A stretch of DNA of 26,268 nucleotides from Intoshia linei (Eukaryota; Orthonectida; Rhopaluridae): assembly GCA_001642005.1 (NCBI GenBank), contig LWCA01000476.1, positions 1-26,268 of the forward strand, given 5' to 3'. The translations under genes and the position numbers were made by a program. The notes beneath the pieces were generated by a model. The model did no database searches and was not told the DNA's origin. It saw only the letters and a list, made by a program, of their open reading frames with translations. Below are positions 11,901 through 20,700 of the stretch, one piece after another; position 1 is the first letter of the stretch, and each line of letters begins with the position of its first letter.

Positions 11901-13648
11901 AATGTTAATTGTTTAATTAAATTTTGATACAATGTAGATTACCAATTTTTGTACATTTGGGAATACCATCGCTCCATTTACCGTTTCCTTGACATCTTAA
12001 AGTTTTATATCCATTAATTTTAAACCCTTGATCACAGTAAAAAGTGACCTTTGCATCAAAAATATTAAATGGTTCTATTTTAAAAAATCCATGATTAAAG
12101 TGTATTTTATTGCAAACTGTATCTACAAGTAAAATTTAAATTTTATAGAATAATTTATATGGATATCAAATTAAAATTATTAATGATTTATGTAAAATCT
12201 AATTTTGGCTTGTTTATATTTTCTTGTATTATTAGTACAGTTGAACCTCTGTACAGTGTAACGTAAAATTGAGTTGTTATAACAAGTTACATTGTAGAGA
12301 GGTTAACAATTTTCGTTGTTAAAAATATTGCTAAAAACAATATTTATGGTTATATTCATGGAATACACTGTAGACAGGTTTAAATTTAAATTTACATTGT
12401 AACATATGACATTTTACATGTTTTATTTAATATAGGAGTAATCACCATAGCAGGGACTGGCAACCTTTTGCATTTCGTGGGCCACTTTTTTATATCAACA
12501 AATTATATGGGCCTCGTTTTTGAATATTTCCACATAATAGATTACAGTTTTATCTGAAGTGAAACGTTTCTACAACTATGTAGTATATTCAACAAAATAA
12601 AATCCATGACGATCTGGACATTCAGTATTAAAATAATTATAATAAGCCAAAAGTTTATAAATTAATAATATTAATTATTATTTATTATTTTCATTAATTA
12701 TAATTAATTATTAGTCATTATAATTATAATAGAAAATGTGTAATACGGTGTTATAATGTGGAAAAATTTAAAACTAAATCATTTATATAGATAAACAAAT
12801 GTATTAACTCAAAGGGCCACCAAAAATTATTCTGTCTGGCACTTTTAGTCCGTGGGCCACTGGTGCCGACCCTGCACTATAAGATATAATTTTAAAATCA
12901 ATGTTACATTAAAAAAAGTTACTTTATACATAGTTACATTGTACAGAGGTTCCCCTGTAGTCATAATAAAATAAATACAATTATTATAATTAAAATAATA
13001 TAATTCAATTTTAACATGGTTGCTATGTTTTAAACCGGTATAATTTGGATTTTACAAAGCGCATTTAAGCGTCTCTGCCACTACATGATGACATAAAAAA
13101 GACGCACATATGCGTATCTACCAGCTAACAAGTTAAAAATAAATTTTATTTAAAAAATGAAAAATGAAAAATCCACTTTCACCCTTATTGAATTCAAAAA
13201 GTGAATATTCTATCTATCGTATGGATTACTGTAAATTTATATAAATATACAATTACGCAAGATTTATAAAAATAAATAAAAGATCAAAAATAATAATTTG
13301 TCAAGTTTGTAACGAAAATTAAATGAAAATCCAAAGAAAAATTTAATTATTACTTTTTGCAGTTTTATAAATTTTCTATAATATACAGTTATGAATTGTT
13401 ATTTTAAAAGTTGGTAATTTATAATTTTTATTAAAATTGTTGGATTTAAGAATATTCACATTACTAACAAGTAAATTTGTAAATAACAGGAAATGTAATT
13501 AATATGTTACTTATAACTATACAGCTCTTTCCACAGAACCCGTCACACAAGCATTTTGAACGTTGATCACAGTCGATGTCGGTTTTGCAAAATGGTAAGC
13601 AGTACGTTGAATTATAAAATTTTATTTGTCGCGCACAGTCACTAATTA
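8938..13648 (-). CDS. WAP plus sushi (CCP) secreted protein, 3' exons, LEV-9/Hasp-like
   Basis: Four exons in transcript order: 13648-13511, 12122-11943, 9537-9361 and 9125-8938. All internal boundaries are phase 1, the usual phase for CCP modules. Exon 1 encodes an eight-cysteine WAP-like domain (CLPFCKTDIDC, CLCDGFCGKSC). The other three each encode one CCP module with four cysteines: YCDQGFKINGY with GKWSDGIPKC; INCMAGYQLIG with FTC; YECLNGYQLIGQ with DGRWIYKFNEC. The last exon ends ILTNIS then TAA. The middle CCP lacks the conserved Trp. CCP2 and CCP3 share GYQLIGQ, suggesting duplication. WAP followed by CCPs is the layout of C. elegans LEV-9 and Drosophila Hasp, extracellular scaffolds that cluster synaptic proteins. 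That role is inferred. The 5' part with signal peptide is not identified, and extra exons in the large introns may be missed. The introns hold a 5S rRNA gene and mobile elements. Confidence 0.8.
9602..10071. other. intron sequence without features
   Basis: AT-rich part of the 2.4-kb intron between the first two CCP exons. No further sushi exon or repeat was recognised here. Confidence 0.5.
10072..10850 (+). mobile_element. Helitron-like non-autonomous element, copy B
   Basis: The best preserved 5' end of the family: TCCTTACTTATATAATATGC after an A, then TTTGTTTGTCTGTGTGTGTC and AATAACTACCAGTC. It matches copy A for most of its length, including TTAGCAAAATAAATTTCAAC, CATCTTACGGATC, GTGACGCCTTCACGGT and GCATTCCCGATGAAAAATAA. 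It lies in an intron of the WAP/CCP gene, in antisense orientation. Short open frames inside it are not genes. Confidence 0.65.
10851..11192. other. intron sequence 3' of the 5S gene
   Basis: AT-rich, with no gene supported. An open frame from an ATG at 11103 runs into the 5S gene in antisense and is treated as chance. Confidence 0.5.
11193..11308 (-). rRNA. 5S ribosomal RNA
   Basis: About 116 nt on the minus strand. The 5' AATACGGCCATACCA and 3' GTGTCGTATT ends pair to form helix I. The internal pol III promoter is intact: box A-like AAGTTAAGCA followed by CGGGC, and box C GGATGGGTGACCGCCTGGGA. The GTTCTCGTCCGATCAC segment is the usual invertebrate loop B/helix III region. Helix II keeps pairing (CCAAGATG with CATCTTCGG). 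A T-run directly after the 3' end, at the low-coordinate side, is the pol III terminator. Intact pairing argues for a functional gene rather than a relic. It sits alone, inside an intron of the WAP/CCP gene on the same strand. Helix I is unusually AU-rich. Confidence 0.93.
11508..11790 (+). repeat. R2 dispersed repeat copy
   Basis: Blocks GACCGAGTCAACCGAAATTG, AAAAATAGACCC, AAGCGTATAACCC, TTTTGACTTAACATTTTTAG, AGTTATGATATTCAAGAGTA, AATGCTCAATTTTG, GAGGCCCCATTTTGATTACA and TCGAGGTTTCCGAAGAGG follow the order of the copies at 640 and 1868. It extends further 3' (GGTTCGGCACAGTCACAGAC), matching the inverted copy in the VPS53 intron. Confidence 0.6.
12238..12957. mobile_element. pogo/Tc1-mariner-type MITE carrying a nested element
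   Basis: Ends CAGTTGAACCTCTGTACA and, inverted at the right, CAGGGGAACCTCTGTACA, each flanked by a TA target duplication (12236-12237 and 12958-12959). About 24 bp match with three differences. CAG ends with GAACCTC and a TA duplication are typical of pogo/Tigger elements. A further inverted copy of the terminal motif lies near 12285-12310, so the left part can also fold on itself. Without the inserted hAT element it would be about 0.3 kb. It lies in the intron between the WAP exon and the first CCP exon. Confidence 0.75.
12451..12874. mobile_element. hAT-type MITE inserted in the pogo MITE
   Basis: Left end CAGGGACTGGCAACC followed by CGTGGGCCAC. The right end, read inverted, is CAGGGTCGGCACC followed by GTGGCCCACGG. 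The 8-bp flanks CACCATAG (12443-12450) and CACTATAA (12875-12882) match at six of eight positions, as expected of an old hAT duplication. It has no coding capacity. The interior includes a TTAATTATTA-rich stretch. Confidence 0.75.
12958..13510. other. intron sequence without features
   Basis: Remainder of the intron between the WAP exon and the first CCP exon. It is AT-rich, and no exon or repeat was recognised. Confidence 0.5.
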
Positions 13649-13861
13649 CTGTAAAATGTATACATTTAAACCAATATAATACCATGAGTAAAAATATGAA
13701 AAAATAACAATATTATGTAAAATAGATTTTGAACAAACATAATAATTTAAAACAAATATAAATTTTAATCAGTGATGGAATCACTACACCAAGCAACATG
13801 CTTGTAAAATCTTGTACAATCTACTGTATAATCTTTTACTCATACATAATTATAATTGAAT

Positions 13862-14775
13862 ATCTGTGTGTCTGTGTTACCGTTTAATTAAAAAAATAAC
13901 AGTCCTAGAATTTAAAAAGCCAAACTTTTATGACAATTTTTTGAGAGAAATGTTTTATCGCAAATTTCATTTCAAGAAATTGAATCCTTCACTGTCAAAA
14001 ACCAAATTAACTATTTTTTTATCAATAAAATCAGTCCTAGAATTTAAAAAAACAAATTCTGAACACGTTTTAAAATTATTAATATTGTCGTAAATCTTAA
14101 AATTAGAAACTTAAATTTCATGGCTATATCTCCAAATTGTCCTTTTTTTTAAAAATGAAAATAGTTATAGAATTTTATAAAACATGAATTGTGGGTAACT
14201 TTTAAAATTAAGAGAATTACCATAAATCGCAAACTCAAAAACTTGCCGTTTCACGATCAAAACCGCAGAATACCTTTTTTAAATAATTTAAATTTCTAGA
14301 TTTTGAAAAAAATCACAACTAATATAGTTATTTCCAGTTAACCTACAATTTTTTTTAAATTTCACAAAGTGACACTTTTATGATCAAAATTGAAGGTTGA
14401 TATACATTTTTTTATTTGGTAACTATTCTGTTAAAAAAAATATTCAAAAACTAATACAGAATTATAAAAAAAGATTATTCTGGTACAGTTTATTCCAGTT
14501 GATATATATAAAAAAATTTAACCACAAGAATCTACGAATTCCTGTATAAAATAACTTTTAATATATTATCAACCAATATTTTCAAATTTTTTGAAAACTA
14601 AAAGTAAAATTAAATTAAAACTGAAAATTTAAATATTTATTCTACAATTTTAAAAAAAGTTGGAATTGACCGTATACATATTTGAAATACAGAAATATGG
14701 GTTTCAATCTCATAAATTGATTTCTTCTGCTTTTTTATCATTGCTACGCAATTTCTCACCTTCAAAAACTTTGAA
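13862..14775 (+). mobile_element. Helitron-like element, diverged copy C
   Basis: An old, strongly diverged member of the family at 4372 and 10072. Order is kept: a TGTGTGTCTGTGTTACCGTT start region, repeated CAGTCCTAGAATTTAAAAA, a TTCCAGTTAACC block, AGTGACACTTTTATGATCAA, CCAGTTGATATA, a TTTTAATATATTATCAACCA block and TCATTGCTACGCAATTTCTC. The extreme 5' end is not preserved. An open frame at 13866-14093 is inside the repeat and is not counted as a gene. Confidence 0.5.
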
Positions 14776-15442
14776 AGTTTAGAATCAACTTAAATATAAC
14801 TTTGATAATAATATAAATGTTGTAAAATTATTTTATTTAAAATTCATGACAGAAAGAGAAGTATGTACTACAGGCATTTAGATTTTTATTTTTTTTTGAA
14901 TTCGTCTTATTTATGACTTTTTTTCAGGGTTTGTCTATAATCACTTAAAAATTCGGCCTTCGGTAAAGCTAGCTGCTGTTTGTACAAACTACACAAACGT
15001 CAAACTTAGTATATAATATATCATACATGTAAGATAGTAAATTGTTGTCTTATTATTATATTTATTTACAAAATTGAAACTTTGATCTCGTATTTCACGA
15101 TAACAAAACAAATGATACTCTCAATTTTTGGTTTGCATTGAATTTATGAAAGTTCAGTGTATACTTAAAAAACTTAAATTTACGTTATAAATTATTAAAT
15201 TATCTTGTACTATTTATTAGGTTTTCCTAGAGTATGTCGTTTATTTACAAGTTAATATTGTTTGAAAACTTACAAAAATAAACAATGAATGACATAAAAA
15301 TGCAGTTATGTCCTAATTTTTGTAATTATTATAAAATTTAATGTAGATCATTCATTATAAAAATATCATGTTAAATTTTAATGACCATATAACATAAAAA
15401 ACATATACATTAATTTTTAATTGATATATTCTATTAAAAAAA
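14776..15442. other. region upstream of the calcyphosin-like gene
   Basis: AT-rich, and presumably contains the promoter of the gene starting at 15443. A GC-richer patch at 14952-14985 (CGGCCTTCGGTAAAGCTAGC) is the only conspicuous element. No TATA box or other site could be assigned with confidence. Confidence 0.4.
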
Positions 15443-16451
15443 ATGCTTATTAATTTGATGGATGTAAACGAAAAGGATTACGAATGTATACAAGAAATTA
15501 GAAAGAAAATAATAGATATCCCTGGAGGAATAGTGTTCATTAGAAAGTAAATAACGTAAGATACCTACGTGTTTACGTTCAATTTAGGAGATTTGAAAGT
15601 CAATTTTACAGAAATGAAGATTGTCAAGTTTCCAAACAAAATTTTTGTACCTTTTTACAAGAAAATGGTATCTACTTACAAAACCACATAATTATTCCAA
15701 TATTGGATTTAATTTCCAAAGATGAAGGAAATGTCGATTTTGAAAGATTTTTAGTTTTTTTGAGGGTTTTTGCATTATTTATGGGTATAATTTTATAATA
15801 GGGTCCATTATCAAAATCTACTCGACGAACAATTGAAAAAGCTTTTAATAAAGCTGATGTAACATGCAAGAGTTTTCTAGATTATCATGATGTTATCAGT
15901 GCATACGATGTTGAAAATGTGAGCGAATATAAATCCGGTCAAATGACGCGATTACAATTACAGCATCAATTTATCAACAACTTTTTACCAAAGGATAGAC
16001 ATAACTGTATTAAAAAGGTACTTATTTAAATTTTTTTATTAGCTTAAAAGTTTAATAGAAAGGTCAAGATAATTTTTGTGAGCATTAGATTAGAACCACA
16101 TATATGCGTTTACAAAGTCATCTCGAAAATTAGTTGCCATTTTTTGTTATGATGAAAAGTTTTTAGGGTGATTTCGATGACTTTTGGGCAACATTAATTT
16201 TTAGCCCTTTTTTGTTTTAATTAGTTTTCACTAAACCAAAACAAGATACCTGTGAGGTTGCACCTTAATTAATTTTTTCTTTTTAATTATAGTAATAATG
16301 TACAAATAATACGTTTTATTCATATTTATATGAACATTTTTAGATAATTATAACACCACAAGATTTTTTTGATTACTACATTGGAATCAGCTACAAATTG
16401 GAAAATTATCCCAACTTCAACATTGTAGTAGTTACAAATTGGAGATTATAA
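15443..16451 (+). CDS. calcyphosin-like EF-hand-derived protein, four exons
   Basis: Exons 15443-15546, 15588-15765, 15802-16017 and 16344-16451 join in frame across introns of 41, 36 and 326 bp. They give 201 residues, against 208 for human CAPSL. Collinear matches include VDFERFLVFLR then GPLS (human IDFNEFLLTLR then PPMS), IEKAFNKAD (human IMQAFRKLD), QFINNFLP (human KFLDNFDS) and the end ITPQDFFDYYIGISYK...NWRL (human VTPEEFMNYYAGVSAS...AWKL). Calcyphosins are cytosolic calcium-binding proteins, often in ciliated or secretory cells. All four EF-hand loops here look degenerate: the second lacks the first Asp and is one residue short, the third (DVTCKSFLDYHD) has lost most ligands, and the fourth keeps none. 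Calcium binding is therefore doubtful. The start is the first ATG of the frame, with another at 15458. AATAAA follows at 16484. Confidence 0.87.
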
Positions 16452-16483
16452 AATGATAATATTATTTATGAGTTTTTTGTGTC

Positions 16484-16489
16484 AATAAA
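16484..16489 (+). terminator. poly(A) signal of the calcyphosin-like gene
   Basis: AATAAA, 33 bases beyond the TAA ending at 16451, followed by T-rich sequence. It is a good candidate for the 3' end of the transcript. Confidence 0.6.
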
Positions 16490-16608
16490 ATTTTGATTAT
16501 TTTTAGTTTACAATAGTTGACTGTTATGTGCTTGGTATAAACAGTACTTAACTCTGCCGAGGGCGGGGTTTTTAATTTTTCCAAAAAAATAAATTCAATA
16601 ACAAAATG

Positions 16609-17000
16609 TATCCTTATTTACATAATATGCTTTGCATCATTTGTTTGTGTGTGTTACCGTTTATTTTAATAACTACAAGTCTTAGAATTTTATAAAGTTC
16701 ACATTTTAATTAGTTTTTTCCGGGATGTTAGCAAAATAAATTTCAACCTTCCAAACTCAGATCTTACGGGTCAAAAAGCCCAATTGTCATTTTTTTGAAA
16801 ATCAAACCAGTCGAGAATTTAAAAAAATATATATTGATACGCATTTTAAAATCATTATTATTATTATAAATTTAAATACAAAATGTATCTTCAAGGCCAA
16901 AATCCCAAAATGGCCCTTTTTTTGATGAAAACAGCCCTAGAATTTAAAAAGATGTACGGGTGGTACAGTTGTATCCTGTTAACACACTTATTTATGTAAT
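16609..17000 (+). mobile_element. Helitron-like element, 3'-truncated copy D
   Basis: Starts TCCTTATTTACATAATATGC after an A and contains TTTGTTTGTGTGTGTTACCG, AATAACTACAAGTC, TTAGCAAAATAAATTTCAAC, GGGTCAAAAAGCCCAATTG and CAGTTGTATCCTGTTAACAC. Similarity to copies A and B ends soon after the last block, so the 3' half is missing. It lies just 3' of the calcyphosin-like gene. Confidence 0.6.
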
Positions 17001-17156
17001 AATTTTTATAGACGTTTTAAAAATACCATTTTAAATAACCGAAATTTGAACGTCTATAAAAACCACAAAAATCGAGCTAGATTTAAATTTTAAAAATTAA
17101 AATGTGTAGTAAAGTGTGGGCGTTAAGACCATAAAATAAAAACCATGACAACTTAC

Positions 17157-17272
17157 CACAATGTTGTTTTTGTAAATAAATAAAGTCACATTTAAATTTG
17201 TATATACGCTTTTCAAATGGATATTTAAAATGATGAGCGCAACTCGAATTGGCATCTTTGAAACACCCCATT
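17157..17272 (-). CDS. orphan cysteine-rich exon
   Basis: Minus-strand open segment bounded by an acceptor-like TTCTAG (17273-17274 AG) and a strong donor TGTG/GTAAGT at 17156. It encodes GCFKDANSSC, then an aromatic/basic stretch, FKCDFIYLQKQHC: four cysteines in about 37 residues, as in a small extracellular module. The 3' boundary is phase 1, the same phase as the WAP exon 3.5 kb downstream on the same strand. It may therefore be an upstream exon of that gene, with the calcyphosin-like gene lying in the intron on the other strand. The 5' boundary would be phase 2. The family is not recognised, and the exon call itself is an inference from splice sites. Confidence 0.4.
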
Positions 17273-17752
17273 CTAGAATATTTTATATATTATGATAATA
17301 CACCATTTCCGCACTAATCGCCCTTAATTCTTTATGGTTGTGACACCCTAGTGTAGACTGGAAATATTGTTTTAAATTTGATTTTTTATTAACCTGTAGG
17401 ACTTTCATTTTAAATAAAAGAGTAATCGATCAGTCTCAGAATGTATATTTTATAAGATTCTAGGTCTCATTGATACACATGTAATAGACACACATCACTA
17501 ATCGTCTCATCGTAGTTTAAATTGTACAGTTATATATACTGAATTGATAATGTTGTTTAATTAGTGGATATGGTTACCACACTGTCTCCTACATTTTTAG
17601 AGTTAGCAAGCGTACCCTCATGATGAGGGCCTCATCTCTAATACAAATACACTTGTCAATTTATTCACCATTAGCGATTAACCAACGTAATATAAAACTA
17701 TGCAACCTTATTGACAAATTAATTTGAATATTTAAAATTAATTCAGTTTGGG
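17273..17752. other. region upstream of VPS53
   Basis: Contains the VPS53 promoter and 5' UTR. A near-palindrome CCCTCATGATGAGGG lies at 17616-17630. No clear TATA box was identified. No further minus-strand exon was found. Confidence 0.4.
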
Positions 17753-20700
17753 ATGGACACAGAAGATAAAGGATTATATTATCTCAATTTTCCAGAAGAA
17801 ATTAATGAATTGTTTTTAAATGTAAGTTATAAATAAGAAATATTATTAACATGTAAATGAAATTCAAATATAAAGTAAACGAATAACACGACATTGTACG
17901 GTACCAAGATTTTAACTTTTTTTAACATAAATTCATAACTAAAGTCAATAAAGTTATCCTAGTTTGGGACATTTTTGAAAAATACCCCAACAAACAAAAA
18001 CAAACCAAAAGCGGACAATGAGAAAACCCACACTAGTAGTATTAACAATATATATAATACAATATACAAATATAAATGAATTATTACAACCTTCGCTAGC
18101 GTAACGTAGGTAGGGCAAAATACTTGAAATTATTTTTCCAGATAATATCGTATTCTGTATCTGCCAATTACAAAATAATTTTCGTTGTAATTTTTAACGA
18201 GTTTTATTTTTTGAATTTTTACTCCTACAGAAAGAGAACTCAAAAAAGCTTTAATGGTGAGTGTAGTGTTAATGAGAACTGCCCTCCGCAGAAACAATGG
18301 CAATATATTGTCTTAAATTTTAAAGTAATTGTAAATATGTAATTTAATTTTTTTTATTTTTCCAATCTGTATAACTTTTGTAATCTGACGAGAATAGATA
18401 ATTTCATTTTTGACGTTCCATTTGAAATAAGTATTTTAGATTCTACCCGACGATCAAGTAAACGAACTGAAAAATTTTGATGAAGTTGAAGTGATAAACA
18501 AATTATTTTCAGACCAAAATTCATTAGGAAAACTAGACGAAACGATAGAAAAGGTGCAATACCGAATAAATGAAATTAACGTTGAAATAAAATCAGTAAT
18601 ACGACAACAAGACAGTGTGAGCAAGGTAGGCCAAACGGCTCTGAATAATTCGTCGGTAGCTATAAGCGAATTGGTAAACAAAATTAGCGAAATTTGCGAC
18701 AAAGCTTCAGAGTCGGAAAAAGCAATAAGTTTAATAACAAAAGATGTACGACATTTAGACAACTGTAAAAAGAATATAATTGAAACTATAAAAATGTTAA
18801 ATCAAGTGCAACTGGTAATAAGTGGGCTGGATTCATTGGGAAAATTATCTCTTACGAAAAATTATAATGAAGTTGCCAAAAATTTGGACGGCGTGATTCA
18901 CGTAGTTCAGAATTTTAAACAATACAGACACATTGAAAGAGTTGAAAATATATTTGACAGACTTTACCAAGTTACTGAACAATTACAAACGGATATAAAG
19001 AATGATTTCAGGGATGACTTTCTATCAAAATCTCTCATTTTGGAACCATTGCCCTCAGAAATACACCAAAGACTTTTCGACCAGTGCAGTGTGATAAATA
19101 TACTGGGAGATGTACCCCGTGAAAAGTTTTTAACATGGCTAATCAATGAACAGTTGAATAATTATCGAAATATATTTGCTTGTAACTTGAAAGAAAGTTC
19201 CTTGGATTGTATCAACAATAGGTACAGATGGATTAAAAAGTTTTTGATATTTTATGGTAAACATTATACACCCGTTTTCCCACCATCTTGGGAAATTTGT
19301 GAGCGAGTATGTAAAAAAATGTGTGAAATTACTTTTCATGACATAAAGAGAATGTTGAAAGAAAACGAAAGTACAATAGAAATTGGCACGTTTATTCATT
19401 GTATCAAAAAAACGTTAGAATTTGAAAATATATGCAATCAACGTTTTTCGGGAAGCACTTTTGATGAACCCATGAGTGAACATTTTAACGGGTTTTCAAG
19501 GTTAATATCTAGTAGTTTTTCAGATTGTTTAGGGATATATTTAAATTCACAGCAAAAAGCATTGTCTGAATTGATGTTGGGGTTTGAAAAGTCATTAGAT
19601 AAAATTGCGACAAACCCTTTCACAAAAGAAGATGAAAACGAAAAATCAGATGCGCTTACTCCAGTAAACATTTACCCTTCCGTGTCAGAACTGTTTATAT
19701 TTTTCAAAAATACCCTCCAATTGGTAGGATCTCTCATGACCCATGAATACATTCACTATTTTGCAGACATGTTTAAACAGTTTTTGATTGAATACAGTAA
19801 ACGCGTTTTAGTCAATAGAATTCCAAAGAGCAGTTCGTTTTCCATTGCATCTGTAGGATTTACTAGTACGTCAATTTTACAAAGCATAGTCAATTCTACT
19901 TCCAATAAAAACGAAAGAGATGACATCACTATTGCTTTGGAAAATGCTAAAGTTGACACACTGGAAAATGACGCTAGTTTTGTAGACATTTTAAATTTAA
20001 ATAACATGTCAAATTCCAATGAAATGCAACGATTAAATATACCCGTCAACGACCAACATGTAATATCTCGCATTTTATGTTCTAGTGAATATTGTTTTGA
20101 AACTATCAAAAAGTTGGAAGAAAAATTCAATCAACTCATTTATGGTGTTTCCGGTTCCATTAAATCTACTGAACCTAAGAATATGCGATCGGTCAGTTTT
20201 ATTAAAATTTCTCATGTTTTTTCTTGCATCATTGTCAAATGTGTGTCAATGTTGGTTGGACATTTGGAATACCACGTTGATTCTCATTTGGTTTCTATGA
20301 GTAAGTTAAATTGGCAAAATGTGACAACTGTTTCGGAAACTAGCAATTATGTCATTTGCATTCAACGACTCGTCAAAGAAAATATTCCTAGAACCAGATT
20401 TTTACTTGCCAATAGTAGAAAATATTTTATGGATTACTGTATAAAATTTGCAAAGTATCTGTCTTTATTATTTTATTAACATATTCTCCTAGGTATTTTG
20501 TTTCAAGATATCACGTGTGCTTGTATAAATGCAAAAATATTAGCCTTATGGGAGCAGAACAAGTAAAATATTATATTATCATTTTATTGTACCTGTTGTT
20601 TTAAACGGTGGTATTAAATAGCACAGCTAATCTAAAAAATTTTTTGGTAACGATTTATTTTATTTACTTAACTTTCCAGGGGGGTTTTTTTATTTACCTA

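Noticed and set aside
18454-20130. Several antisense open frames across the VPS53 exon
   Set aside because: They are shadows of the real coding strand, with no homology.
18491-20479. VPS53 as a single uninterrupted ORF of 662 codons
   Set aside because: The 5' end lacks a Met and continues upstream to an acceptor at 18439. The 3' end runs into a 38-bp intron, and family homology resumes at 20493.
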